Of a stretch of 64,000 bases of DNA, positions 9,940 through 18,012 are shown piece after piece. The DNA is from Amycolatopsis sp. DSM 110486 (GTDB taxonomy: Bacteria; Actinomycetota; Actinomycetes; Mycobacteriales; Pseudonocardiaceae). Numbering within the stretch: the stretch's first letter is position 1; the number at the start of each line of letters is the position of its first letter. Below the pieces are notes generated by a model, which was not told where the DNA came from, made no database searches, and saw only the letters and a program-made list of their open reading frames with translations. A program made the translations under genes and the position numbers. Location: the NCBI RefSeq assembly GCF_019468465.1, contig NZ_CP080519.1, forward strand, positions 7,185,001 through 7,249,000, in the 5' to 3' direction.

Positions 9940-10584
9940 ATGAAGGTCTACGCCGACCGCCCGGTCCGCCGCACCGCGCAGGTGCTCAGCGACGTGTTCG
10001 CGGTCGGGCTGCTCGCGTTCGCGGTGTGGCTGGCCGTGCGCGTGTACGACGAGGTCATGCGCCTGCGCGCGCCGGGCGACGGGCTCGTCGACGCGGGTTC
10101 GGGGCTGCGCGCCTCGTTCGACGCGGCCGCAGACAAGGCCGGCCAGGTGCCGTTGATCGGCCACCCGCTCGCCGACGCGCTGCACTCCGGCTCGGCCGCG
10201 GGCACCGAACTCGCCGACGCGGGCCGTTGGCAGATCACGGCCGTCGAAGACCTCGCGTGGTGGCTCGCGGTGCTGGTCGTCTCCGTGCCGCTGGTGTTCC
10301 TGCTGGTCTCGTGGCTGCCGCTGCGGTGGCGCTTCACGCGCGGCGCGACGGCCGCGGCCCGGCTGCGCCGCCAGGGCGCCGAAGGACTCGACCTGCTCGC
10401 CCTGCGCGCGCTCGTCACGCGGCCCCTGCCGCGCAAGGTCCGGGCCGGTGACCTCACCACGGGCTGGCGCGAACACGATCCCGACGTCGTCGCCGAACTC
10501 GCCGCCCGCGAACTGGCCCACCACGGGCTGCGGTTGCCCGCTGTCGAACGCGTCGGCCCGGTCACCGGGACGAGAACTCGATGA
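9940..10584 (+). CDS. Hypothetical membrane protein with two transmembrane helices
   Basis: The 214-residue product has a helix near the N-terminus (VFAVGLLAFAVWLAV, residues ~19-35) and a second at ~105-130 (WWLAVLVVSVPLVFLLVSWLP). Between them lies an extracytoplasmic loop of ~70 residues. The C-terminal ~80 residues are charged and probably cytoplasmic (AARLRRQGAEGLDLLALRAL, then PDVVAELAARELA). No enzymatic motif is visible and I do not recognise the family. It follows the methyltransferase by 61 bp on the same strand and precedes the glycogen genes, which have their own promoter. Confidence 0.75.
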   Translation: MKVYADRPVRRTAQVLSDVFAVGLLAFAVWLAVRVYDEVMRLRAPGDGLVDAGSGLRASFDAAADKAGQVPLIGHPLADALHSGSAAGTELADAGRWQITAVEDLAWWLAVLVVSVPLVFLLVSWLPLRWRFTRGATAAARLRRQGAEGLDLLALRALVTRPLPRKVRAGDLTTGWREHDPDVVAELAARELAHHGLRLPAVERVGPVTGTRTR

Positions 10585-10642
10585 GTCGATCACGACACGG
10601 ATTGGTCGCTTCCCCGTACTGCACTTCCCGGCCCGTGCCGTT

Positions 10643-10655
10643 TAGGGTCGGGGCA
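10643..10655 (+). promoter_or_regulatory. Leaderless-type -10 box of the glycogen operon
   Basis: TAGGGT (10643-10648) ends six bases before the ATG at 10655. In actinobacteria this spacing puts the transcription start at or next to the A of the start codon, so the mRNA would be leaderless. No Shine-Dalgarno-like sequence is present. The -35 region is weak (TGCACT). Confidence 0.45.
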
Positions 10656-11812
10656 TGAAGGTCGGCCTGCTCACCCGGGAGTACCCGCCGGACGTCTATG
10701 GCGGAGCGGGGGTGCACGTCGAGTTCCTCGCCCGCGAACTGCGGTCGCTGGTCGACCTGGACGTGCACTGCTGGGGACCGGACCGAGACGACGGAGCCCA
10801 CGGCCACCGCGACCTCCACGGTTACTCCCAGACCGCGTTCGCGACCATGGACATCGCCGTGTCGATGGCCGACGCGCTGGTCGGGCACGACCTCGCCCAC
10901 AGCCACACCTGGTACGCGAACCTCGGTGGCCACCTCGCGAAGCTCGCCCACGGCATGCCGCACGTGATCACCGCGCACTCGCTCGAACCGCTGCGCCCGT
11001 GGAAGGCCGAGCAGCTCGGCGGCGGCTACCGCGTGTCCTCGTGGATCGAGAAGGACGCGTACGAGGCGGCCGACGCGATCATCGCCGTGAGCGCGGGCAT
11101 GCGCGAAGACGTGCTCACCGCGTACCCGGCGGTCGACCCGGCGCGGGTGCACGTGGTGCACAACGGCATCGACACCACGCTCTACCGGCCCGACCCGGGC
11201 CGTGATGTGCTGGCCAAGCACGGCATCGACCCGGACCGGCCGTACGCGCTGTTCGTCGGGCGCATCACGCGGCAGAAGGGCGTGCCGCACCTCGTGCGCG
11301 CCGGCTCCGAGCTCGCCGAGGACGTGCAGCTGGTGCTCTGCGCCGGCGGCGCCGACACCCCGGAGCTCGACGCCGAGTTCCGCGGTCTCGTCGCCGAGCT
11401 GCAGGAGAAGCGCACCGGCGTGCACTGGATCCCCGAGATGCTGCCGCGTCCCGAGGTCGTGCAGCTGCTGACGCACGCGACGGTGTTCGTCTGCCCGTCG
11501 GTGTACGAGCCGCTGGGCATCGTGAACCTCGAGGCGATGGCGTGCGGCACGGCGGTGGTGGCCAGTGACGTCGGCGGGATCCCCGAGGTCGTCGACGACG
11601 GCGCGACGGGACTGCTCGTGCACTACGACGAGAACGACACCGCGGCGTTCGAAGCGGGGCTGGCGCGGCGGATCAACGAGCTGGTCGCGGATCCCGCCCG
11701 GGCCGCCGCACTGGGTCTGGCCGGGCGCGACCGCGCCGTGGGAGAGTTCGGCTGGGCGGCGATCGCCGCGAGGACGGTCGCGATCTACGAGGCGTGCGGG
11801 AGGGTTTCGTGA
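10655..11812 (+). CDS. glgA: Actinobacterial glycogen synthase / maltose-1-phosphate synthase (GT4)
   Basis: This 385-residue GT-B glycosyltransferase begins [21 protein letters not shown], with the GGAGVH loop of glycogen synthase-like enzymes. The donor-binding half shows [17 protein letters not shown] (residues ~205-221) and the E-x7-E motif in [19 protein letters not shown]. The mycobacterial orthologue, renamed GlgM, makes alpha-maltose-1-phosphate from ADP-glucose and glucose-1-phosphate for the GlgE pathway; the same activity is likely here. Its stop overlaps the start of glgC by four bases, so donor synthesis and use are encoded in one operon. Confidence 0.92.
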   Translation: MKVGLLTREYPPDVYGGAGVHVEFLARELRSLVDLDVHCWGPDRDDGAHGHRDLHGYSQTAFATMDIAVSMADALVGHDLAHSHTWYANLGGHLAKLAHGMPHVITAHSLEPLRPWKAEQLGGGYRVSSWIEKDAYEAADAIIAVSAGMREDVLTAYPAVDPARVHVVHNGIDTTLYRPDPGRDVLAKHGIDPDRPYALFVGRITRQKGVPHLVRAGSELAEDVQLVLCAGGADTPELDAEFRGLVAELQEKRTGVHWIPEMLPRPEVVQLLTHATVFVCPSVYEPLGIVNLEAMACGTAVVASDVGGIPEVVDDGATGLLVHYDENDTAAFEAGLARRINELVADPARAAALGLAGRDRAVGEFGWAAIAARTVAIYEACGRVS

Positions 11813-13026
11813 TCGACGGATCGGATGTCCTGGGGATCGTGCTGGCCGGTGGCGAAGGCAAGCGGCTCATGCCGCTCACGGCCGACCGGGCCAAACCCGC
11901 GGTGCCCTTCGGCGGGGTGCACCGCCTGATCGACTTCGTGCTCTCGAACCTCGTCCACGGCGGAATCCGGCGGATCTGCGTGCTCACGCAGTACAAGTCG
12001 CACTCGCTCGACCGCCACATCTCCACCACGTGGCGGCTCTCGTCGCTGACCGGCGAGTACGTGACGCCGGTGCCCGCGCAGCAGCGGCTGGGCCCGCGGT
12101 GGTTCCAGGGCAGCGCCGACGCGATCCACCAGAGCCTCAACCTGGTCTACGACGAGTCGCCCGCCTACATCGCCGTGTTCGGCGCCGACAACATCTACCG
12201 CATGGACCCGCGCCAGATGATCGACGAGCACATCGCGTCGGGCGCCGGCGTGACCGTGGCGGGGATCCGCGTGCCGCGCGCGGAGGCGAGCGCGTTCGGC
12301 GTGATCCAGACCGGCGACGGCACGAAGATCGACGCGTTCCTCGAGAAGCCCGCGGACCCGCCCGGTCTCCCGGACTCGCCCGACGAGGCGTACGTGTCGA
12401 TGGGCAACTACGTGTTCACCACGCAGGTGATGCTCGACGCGCTGCACGCGGACTCGAGGAACGTCGGGTCCAAACACGACATGGGCCGCGACATCATCCC
12501 CGCGCTCGTGGACAAGGGTCAGGCGGCCGTCTACGACTTCAGCGGCAACGTCGTCCCCGGCGAGAGCGAGCGCGACCACGGGTACTGGCGCGACGTCGGG
12601 ACCATCGACAGCTACTACGACGCCCACACCGACCTGATCTCGACGTACCCGATCTTCAACCTCTACAACCGCAAGTGGCCGATCCTCTCCTACCCGGGCC
12701 AGCGCGCCGCGGCGAAGTTCGTGGAGGGCGGCAGCGCCGGGCAGTCGATCATCAGCAACGGCTGCATCATCTCCGGCGCGCAGGTCGTGGATTCCGTGCT
12801 CTCGCCGGACGTCGTCGTCGAAAACGGCGCGGTCGTCCAGGGCTCGGTGATCCTGGACGGCGCCCGCGTGGGCCGCGGCGCCGTGGTGCGCCGGGCCATC
12901 CTCGACAAGAACGTGGTCGTCCCGCCGGGCGCCCACATCGGCGTCGACCTGGCCCGCGACCGCGAGCACTACCACGTGAGCTCGGGCGGGATCGTGGTGC
13001 TGGGCAAGGGAGAATCGGCGATCTAG
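11809..13026 (+). CDS. glgC: Glucose-1-phosphate adenylyltransferase (ADP-glucose pyrophosphorylase)
   Basis: GlgC converts glucose-1-phosphate and ATP to ADP-glucose. The 405-residue product starts at GTG 11809, which has GGGAGGG ~5 nt upstream; an in-frame GTG at 11794 lacks one. The nucleotidyltransferase signature [20 protein letters not shown] is near residue 12, followed by [10 protein letters not shown] and the [13 protein letters not shown] substrate loop. The C-terminal left-handed beta-helix (residues ~300-400) contains hexapeptide repeats such as [20 protein letters not shown]. The stop TAG is shared in a CTAG palindrome with the convergent LLM gene. Confidence 0.96.
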   Translation: MIDGSDVLGIVLAGGEGKRLMPLTADRAKPAVPFGGVHRLIDFVLSNLVHGGIRRICVLTQYKSHSLDRHISTTWRLSSLTGEYVTPVPAQQRLGPRWFQGSADAIHQSLNLVYDESPAYIAVFGADNIYRMDPRQMIDEHIASGAGVTVAGIRVPRAEASAFGVIQTGDGTKIDAFLEKPADPPGLPDSPDEAYVSMGNYVFTTQVMLDALHADSRNVGSKHDMGRDIIPALVDKGQAAVYDFSGNVVPGESERDHGYWRDVGTIDSYYDAHTDLISTYPIFNLYNRKWPILSYPGQRAAAKFVEGGSAGQSIISNGCIISGAQVVDSVLSPDVVVENGAVVQGSVILDGARVGRGAVVRRAILDKNVVVPPGAHIGVDLARDREHYHVSSGGIVVLGKGESAI

Positions 13027-14102
13027 CTCCGGCGCGCCGCGGCCACCAGGGACTGGTGCGTCGGGGCGTCCGGGACGTTCGCCGGGCAGTTCTTGGCGAA
13101 CTCCGCACGCAGCACCGGGACCACTTGCTCGCCGAGGATGTCGATCTGCTCCAGCACTGCCTTGTGCGGCAGGCCCATGCCGTCGACGGCGAAGAGCTGG
13201 CGCTGGTAGTCGCCGGCGTAGTCGCGGAACGCGAGGGTGCGCTCGATGACCTGCTGTGGGCTGCCGACCGACAGCGGGGTCTGGTCCATCGTGTCCTCGA
13301 GCGACGGGCCGCCGCCGTAGATGGGGGAGTGGTCGAAGTACGGGCGGAACTCGCGGATCGCGTCCTGGGAGTTCGGGCGCATGAAGGTCTGCCCGCCGAG
13401 GCCGACGATGGCGTCGGCGGCCGTGCCGTGGCCGTAGTGCTCGAAGCGGGTGCGGTAGAGCTCGATCATCCGCCGCGTGTGGTCGGCGGGCCAAAAGATG
13501 TTGTTGTGGAAGAAACCGTCGCCGTAGTAGGCGGCCTGTTCGGCGATCTGCGGGCTGCGGATGGAGCCGTGCCAGACGAACGGCGGCACGCCGTCGAGCG
13601 GGCGCGGGGTGGAGGTGAAGCCTTGCAGCGGGGTGCGGAACTTGCCTTCCCAGTCCACCGGCTCCTCGCGCCAGAGCCGGCGCAGCAGGGCGTAGTTCTC
13701 CACCGCGAGCGCGATCCCGTCGCGGATGTCCTTGCCGAACCACGGGTACACGGGCCCGGTGTTGCCGCGGCCCATCATGAGGTCGACACGGCCGTCGGCG
13801 AGGTGCTGGAGCATCGCGTAGTCCTCGGCGAGCTTCACCGGGTCGTTGGTGGTGATGAGCGTCGTGGAGGTCGAAAGCAGGATGCGGCTGGTCTGCGCGG
13901 CGATGAACCCGAGCACGGTCGTGGGCGACGAGGGCACGAACGGCGGGTTGTGGTGCTCACCCATCGCGAACACGTCGAGCCCGGCCTGTTCCGCGCGCAC
14001 GGCGGTCTCGACCATTCGCTTGAGCCGCTCGTGCTCGCTGGGAGTCCGCCCCGACACCGGGTCGCGCGCCACGTCGCCCACCGTGAAGATCCCGAACTGC
14101 AT
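13023..14102 (-). CDS. LLM-class flavin-dependent oxidoreductase
   Basis: The 359-residue protein belongs to the bacterial luciferase-like family: [11 protein letters not shown] strand 1, [33 protein letters not shown] (phosphate-binding region) and GTADDAI-like barrel strands follow in order. The EHH-N motif and length suggest an FMN-dependent alkanal-type monooxygenase rather than an F420 enzyme. Substrate is unknown. It overlaps the end of glgC by four bases in tail-to-tail orientation. Its Shine-Dalgarno sequence lies inside the right arm of a 15-bp inverted repeat (14105-14155), so translation may be controlled by that structure. Confidence 0.9.
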   Translation of the reverse strand: MQFGIFTVGDVARDPVSGRTPSEHERLKRMVETAVRAEQAGLDVFAMGEHHNPPFVPSSPTTVLGFIAAQTSRILLSTSTTLITTNDPVKLAEDYAMLQHLADGRVDLMMGRGNTGPVYPWFGKDIRDGIALAVENYALLRRLWREEPVDWEGKFRTPLQGFTSTPRPLDGVPPFVWHGSIRSPQIAEQAAYYGDGFFHNNIFWPADHTRRMIELYRTRFEHYGHGTAADAIVGLGGQTFMRPNSQDAIREFRPYFDHSPIYGGGPSLEDTMDQTPLSVGSPQQVIERTLAFRDYAGDYQRQLFAVDGMGLPHKAVLEQIDILGEQVVPVLRAEFAKNCPANVPDAPTHQSLVAAARRS

Positions 14103-14104
14103 GA

Positions 14105-14155
14105 CGCCTCCCGCTCCCGAAGTTGATGCATCAACTGAACCGGGAGCGGGAGGCG
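14105..14155 (-). promoter_or_regulatory. Hairpin enclosing a perfect palindrome before the LLM gene
   Basis: Arms 14105-14119 and 14141-14155 are perfect 15-nt inverted repeats rich in CCCGCTCCCG. Between them sits the perfect 16-bp palindrome AGTTGATGCATCAACT (14121-14136). One arm contains the GGGAGGC ribosome site of the LLM gene. It may terminate the upstream small gene, mask the ribosome site, and/or hold a repressor site (the TTGATGCATCAA core looks like a MarR/PadR-type operator). Which of these applies cannot be decided here. Confidence 0.6.
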
Positions 14156-14168
14156 GGTATTCCGTCCG

Positions 14169-14477
14169 TCAGTGCTTGCGCTTCTCGGCGTCGTCCTGCA
14201 GGTCGAACTGCTCCTTGCGGACGTCACCCTTCACGGTTTCCTCGCCGCGGGTGCCCGAGCCGGCGTCGGCCACCGAGCGCCCTTCACGAGCCATCGCCGC
14301 GTCCTGCGTGCTGCGGCCGGCCGCAGTGTCCATTTTGTCCCGACCAGCGTTCACATCCGGTGCGGTGCGCGGCATCGGCAGGCCGTAGTGGCGGTACAGG
14401 TCGGCGCTCTCCGTGGACGACAGGTGCCCGTCGGCGTCGATCCGCGGCGCCTCCGACTTTTCGCTGCTGATCTCCAC
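14169..14477 (-). CDS. Small hydrophilic hypothetical protein
   Basis: The 102-residue product starts at GTG 14477 (a stop lies in frame just upstream) and has no hydrophobic segment. It is rich in charged residues, with ADLYRHYGLPMPR near residue 25 as the only ordered-looking part; the rest (KMDTAAGRSTQDAAMAREG, KEQFDLQDDAEKRKH) looks disordered. Codon third positions are strongly GC-biased, which supports real coding. I do not recognise a family. An alternative frame beginning at 14499 has a better ribosome site but an arginine-rich, shadow-like sequence, so I reject it. Confidence 0.55.
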   Translation of the reverse strand: MEISSEKSEAPRIDADGHLSSTESADLYRHYGLPMPRTAPDVNAGRDKMDTAAGRSTQDAAMAREGRSVADAGSGTRGEETVKGDVRKEQFDLQDDAEKRKH

Positions 14478-14695
14478 CGTCGGACGTGTCGTCGATCACG
14501 GCAACTCTCCGTTGTGCCGGTGGGTTACCCCGGAAAGAAAACGTTTAGTGCACTTCGTTGGGGTAACGCGCGGGCACAGTGGCTGCCCGAACGATCGCGG
14601 ACCGCAGCCGAACCTCACCTGATCAGGTAACAACTGTCCGGTGTGGAGCGATTGAGGCGCAGACGCTCCCGTTCCCCTGAAAGGTCCCCTCGAAG
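14478..14695. other. Intergenic region between divergent genes
   Basis: This 218-bp stretch separates the small hydrophilic gene and the SGNH hydrolase gene. It is less GC-rich than its surroundings around 14530-14560, which fits promoter DNA. I could not settle on clear -35/-10 boxes. An AAAGGT-like ribosome site precedes the hydrolase ATG. Confidence 0.4.
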
Positions 14696-15475
14696 ATGCG
14701 CAAAGCCACCTTCGCCAGACTCGGCGCAGTGCTGACCCTGATCGGCCTCGGTATCGGCATGTCCACGGTGGTCACCTCCGCCGACGCCGCCCAGGAAAGC
14801 ACCTGGTGTACCCGCAAGGACAACGTCGCCATCGTCGGCACCTCGGCCGACACGGGTTACGGCACCACCGGCTACCAGTCCACCACGGACACCTGGTTCC
14901 CCACCACCTACGGCTGGACGACCAAGTTCGCCAACGACGTCCACTCCGAGTGGCAGACGAACGTGCAGAACTACTCGCACAACGGTGCCCTCGCCGCCGA
15001 CTACCTGACCGGCGGCCGCTGGGCGGGCACCACCGGCGCGATCGCCGACATGGCCGCCAAGCAGCCCGACCTGGTCCTCGTCGACCTCGGCGGCAACGAC
15101 CTGTGGGCGCAGAACGACCCGGCCAAGTTCCAGGCTGACCTGAACAACGTCATCGACGGCATCCGCGCCGCGCGGCCGGGCGTCGACATCCTCATGTCGA
15201 TCTACGCCCAGCTCAAGTGGACGCCGAACCCGTACGGCGGCAACACCCAGAAGTACACCTGGGACCAGTACGCGTCGGTGATCTACCAGACGGCGGTCGC
15301 GAAGGGCACGGCGCTCGTGGACCTGCGCCAGTACATCCCGCCGGCCGGCTCGGCGAACCTGCCCAACCCCAGCCCGTGGACGTCGGACAACATCCACCTC
15401 AACGACGCGGGCAACCTCGCCGAGTACGGCATGTGGTGGGGCTGGACCGCGAGCCTGGGCAGCATCTGCGGCTGA
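14696..15475 (+). CDS. Secreted SGNH/GDSL-type hydrolase
   Basis: The 259-residue protein has a signal peptide (MRKATFARLGAVLTLIGLG, cleavage after SADA-A near residue 31) and is probably exported. SGNH blocks are recognisable: block III GGNDLW near residue 125 and block V DNIHLNDAG (D/H of the triad) near residue 235. Block I is atypical, reading GTSADTGYG instead of GDSL, with the serine kept in G-T-S. Family members act as esterases, lipases or acetyl-xylan esterases; the substrate is unknown. Its stop lies 7 bp from the convergent methyltransferase stop. Confidence 0.85.
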   Translation: MRKATFARLGAVLTLIGLGIGMSTVVTSADAAQESTWCTRKDNVAIVGTSADTGYGTTGYQSTTDTWFPTTYGWTTKFANDVHSEWQTNVQNYSHNGALAADYLTGGRWAGTTGAIADMAAKQPDLVLVDLGGNDLWAQNDPAKFQADLNNVIDGIRAARPGVDILMSIYAQLKWTPNPYGGNTQKYTWDQYASVIYQTAVAKGTALVDLRQYIPPAGSANLPNPSPWTSDNIHLNDAGNLAEYGMWWGWTASLGSICG

Positions 15476-15482
15476 GGTTCCG

Positions 15483-16289
15483 CTAAACGGTCGCGTGGGC
15501 CAGCACGAACAGCTCCGCGGGACGCAGGGCGTCGGGGCGCGGCCACACGTCGTGGTCGCGCTGGTGGACGTGCCGGACGGTGCCGAAGCCGTTGTCCCGC
15601 AGCAGGTCAGTGAGCTCGCCGGGGGAGAAGTGGCTGCGCCAGGGTTCGCCGGCTCGCTCGGCGACCTGGGAGACGGCGTCGGCGTAGTGCGCGCCGGCGT
15701 CGTCCCGCAGCTGCGCGGGGAGCACGTAGTCGGCGACGAGCTGCGTGCCCGGGGCGAGGCCGGCGACGGCGCGCAGCGTGCGGGTGATGGCGGCTTCGGT
15801 GAGGTACATCGTGACGCCGAGCCAGCTGACGAGCGTCGGGCGGGCGAGGTCGAAGCCGTGCTTGACGAGGGCTTCGACGAGGTCGCCGGTCGCGAGGTCC
15901 AGCGGGACGAAGGTGCGGTTCGCGGGTTCGGGGAGGTCCGCGTTCGTCAGCTGCGCGAGTTTCCACTCCTGCGTCCGCGGGAGGTCCACTTCGAACACGT
16001 GGGTGTGCGGCGCGCGGTAGGCGGAGGTGTCGAGGCCGGCGCCGAGGACCACGCTCTGGGTCGCTCGCTGTGCTTCGGCGTAGCGGCTGCGGCAGAGCAC
16101 CTGGGTGCGGCCGCCCGCGAGGATCGGGTCTTCGCGGTGGTCGCGGTGGTAGGCGAGGAGCTGGTCGCCGTAGTCGCCGAGCAGGGGCGCGGCGAGCTCG
16201 TCGGTGAAGATCCTGGGCTCGGCGTCGACGATCAGGTGCGCGGCGCGAGCGGCAGCCGCGGTGAGGGCCGTGAAGCTGGGTTCGGTCAC
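15483..16289 (-). CDS. SAM-dependent methyltransferase, leucine-carboxyl/TIGR00027 type
   Basis: The 268-residue product belongs to the LCMT-like class I methyltransferases common in mycobacteria and relatives: the SAM motif is SVVLGAGLDTSAYR, followed by FEVDLPRTQEWK and SWLGVTMYLTEAAI. GTG 16289 is chosen because a TAGGGT box lies seven bases upstream and the longer open frame to 16628 gives an arginine-rich, implausible leader. The substrate of this family is mostly unknown; O-methylation of a small molecule or polyketide is the usual guess. Confidence 0.88.
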   Translation of the reverse strand: MTEPSFTALTAAAARAAHLIVDAEPRIFTDELAAPLLGDYGDQLLAYHRDHREDPILAGGRTQVLCRSRYAEAQRATQSVVLGAGLDTSAYRAPHTHVFEVDLPRTQEWKLAQLTNADLPEPANRTFVPLDLATGDLVEALVKHGFDLARPTLVSWLGVTMYLTEAAITRTLRAVAGLAPGTQLVADYVLPAQLRDDAGAHYADAVSQVAERAGEPWRSHFSPGELTDLLRDNGFGTVRHVHQRDHDVWPRPDALRPAELFVLAHATV

Positions 16290-16296
16290 GGGGACG

Positions 16297-16325
16297 ACCC
16301 TAGCCCGCAATTGTGCAAGGATAGC
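16297..16325 (-). promoter_or_regulatory. Leaderless-type promoter and small inverted repeat
   Basis: On the minus strand TAGGGT (16302-16297) ends seven bases before the GTG of the methyltransferase, consistent with leaderless transcription. Just upstream is the inverted repeat TGTGC-N7-GCACA (about 16312-16328), which could be an operator for the adjacent GntR protein (inference). Confidence 0.4.
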
Positions 16326-16482
16326 ACAGATAGATCTTTTTCGCAAGTGCCACTGGGTTGCGATCCGGCGGCGGTGGCGGAACCCGGCGATCTGGGACCT
16401 TTTCCGCTGGTCACCGGGTTTACGCAGGTCAGGGTGGGTGGCGTAACCCTGGCGTAATGCGGATCCGGGTACGGTCGCGCAG

Positions 16483-17217
16483 GTGGAAACTTCGTCGCCC
16501 CGGCCCCGCGCCGAGCGGGCCCGGCAGGTCGCCGACGTCCTGCGCCAGCGCATCACCGCGGGCGCCTTCGACGACGGCCCGCTGCCCGACGAGCACGCTC
16601 TCGGCACCCAGTTCGGCGCAACGCGCAACGCCGTGCGCGAGGCCCTCGGCCTGCTTCGCGCCGAAGGCCTCGTGGAGCGGCGCCAGGGCGTCGGAACGCT
16701 TGTGGTGCACCCGAAGTACGGCCACGGCCTCGACCGGCTCGCCGGCCTCGCCGAGGCCCTCGACGGCTACGGCGACGTCGTGAACGAGGTCCGTTCCGTC
16801 GGCATCGTCACGCCCCCGCCGGCGATCGCCGAACGGCTCGGGCTGGTTCCCGGCGCGCCCGCCGTCCACCTGGAACGCCTGCGCCGCCTCGGCGGAGCGC
16901 CGCTCTCGCTGGACACCACCTACCTGACCGCCGACATCGGCGTCCCGCTGCTCGACCACGACCTCGCGGGCCGCGACCTGTTCGCCCTCATCGAGGAAAC
17001 CAGCGGCCGCCGCCTCGGCCGGGCCGACGTCGTGGTCCACGCCGTGACCGCCGGCCCCGACACCGCTGCGTTGCTGGGCATCGCGCCCGGCACGGCCGTC
17101 TTCGCCCTCGACCGCCTGACGCACCTCGACGACGGCCGCCCCGTGGACGCCGAAACCCTCCACATCCGCGCCGACCGGCTCACTTTGCGCGCGACGCTGC
17201 ACCGCGGGCCGGCATGA
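16483..17217 (+). CDS. GntR-family (HutC subfamily) transcriptional regulator
   Basis: The 244-residue protein has an N-terminal winged helix (residues ~12-75; VADVLRQRITAGAFDDGPLPDE, then ATRNAVREALGLLRAEGLVERR as separate helices) and a C-terminal UTRA ligand domain (~90-240; APAVHLERLRRLGGAPLSL, DLFALIEE). UTRA domains bind small effectors such as sugar phosphates or amino acids. It starts at GTG 16483 and its stop overlaps the TauE-like exporter gene by four bases (ATGA), so exporter expression is probably coupled to this regulator. Confidence 0.92.
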   Translation: METSSPRPRAERARQVADVLRQRITAGAFDDGPLPDEHALGTQFGATRNAVREALGLLRAEGLVERRQGVGTLVVHPKYGHGLDRLAGLAEALDGYGDVVNEVRSVGIVTPPPAIAERLGLVPGAPAVHLERLRRLGGAPLSLDTTYLTADIGVPLLDHDLAGRDLFALIEETSGRRLGRADVVVHAVTAGPDTAALLGIAPGTAVFALDRLTHLDDGRPVDAETLHIRADRLTLRATLHRGPA

Positions 17218-17960
17218 CGAGCGTGACCACCGATGTTCTGCTCGCACTTTTCGGCCTGGTGGGCGGGATCGGCATCACGGCGATCGGGCCCGGGGGTGTG
17301 CTGCCGACGATCGCGTTGTTCCTGTTGACGCCGCTCGCGCCGGCGCAGGTGGCGGGGACGGCGATCGTCACGCATGTGGCGACGGGGGTGGCCGGGAGTG
17401 CGGCGTATGTGCGGTCCGGGCAGTTGCGGGAGCGGCACACGAGGAGGGTCGCGGGGCTGCTGGCGGGGGTCGCGGTGGTGGGGACGCCGGTCGGCGTTTT
17501 GCTGAACTCGCTGGTGTCCGCGCGGTGGTTCGGGGTGGTGCTCGGGGTGTTCGCCGTCGTGGTGGCGGCGTTGGTGGTGTTGCGGCGGCCGGTGGCAGGG
17601 CGGGAGCCGGCGACGGGCTCGATCCTCGCGATCGGGGCCGGGGTGGCGGTCGCGGCGGGGCTGGTAGGGGTGGGTGGGCCCATGCTGACCGTGCCGGTGC
17701 TCGTGGTGGTGGGGTTGCCGATGCTGGAGGCGCTCGCGGCGGCACAGGTGCAGTCGGTGGTGATCGCGACGGCCGGGGCGGTCGGGTATCTCCTGCCTGG
17801 CTCCATCGACTGGCGGCTGGCGGCCGTCGTCGGGGTGCCGGAACTGGCGGGGGTGGTCATCGGCTGGAAGATCGCGCACGCGTTGCCGACGAAACGGCTG
17901 CGGATCGCGCTCGTCGTCGCGTTGGTGGCCGTGGCGCCCTACCTGGTGCTGCACGGCTGA
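17214..17960 (+). CDS. TauE/SafE-family sulfite/anion exporter (membrane protein)
   Basis: The 248-residue protein is almost wholly hydrophobic, with about eight predicted helices in two similar halves (GGIGITAIGPGGVLPTIALF and AAGLVGVGGPMLTVPVLVVV hold the paired glycine motifs of the family). TauE/SafE proteins move sulfite, sulfonates or other organic anions across the cytoplasmic membrane. The GntR gene immediately upstream probably controls it. A strong hairpin follows the stop codon. Confidence 0.9.
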   Translation: MTSVTTDVLLALFGLVGGIGITAIGPGGVLPTIALFLLTPLAPAQVAGTAIVTHVATGVAGSAAYVRSGQLRERHTRRVAGLLAGVAVVGTPVGVLLNSLVSARWFGVVLGVFAVVVAALVVLRRPVAGREPATGSILAIGAGVAVAAGLVGVGGPMLTVPVLVVVGLPMLEALAAAQVQSVVIATAGAVGYLLPGSIDWRLAAVVGVPELAGVVIGWKIAHALPTKRLRIALVVALVAVAPYLVLHG

Positions 17961-17997
17961 AGGGCACCTTGAGAGAAGTCCCTCAAGGTGTCCTTCA
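17958..17997. terminator. Bidirectional terminator hairpin
   Basis: TGAAGGGCACCTTGAG (17958-17973) pairs with CTCAAGGTGTCCTTCA (17982-17997): 16 bp with one G-U pair and an 8-nt loop. It overlaps the stop of the TauE gene and lies 15 bp from the convergent sialidase stop, so it can serve both transcripts. Its TGAAGGGCAC core recurs in the hairpin at 34899-34940. Confidence 0.75.
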
Positions 17998-18012
17998 ACC
18001 AAGAAAACAAAC

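Noticed and set aside
13023..13026. CTAG overlap between glgC and the LLM gene as a possible frameshift
   Set aside because: Both proteins have full length; the overlap is simply two convergent TAG stops sharing a palindrome.
11785..13743. A 652-codon minus-strand frame over glgC and the LLM gene
   Set aside because: It crosses two genes with well-recognised proteins and has only low-complexity sequence of its own.
14284..14499. A 71-residue minus-strand frame with a good GGAGAG site
   Set aside because: Its sequence is arginine-rich and lies out of frame with the better-supported 102-residue gene.
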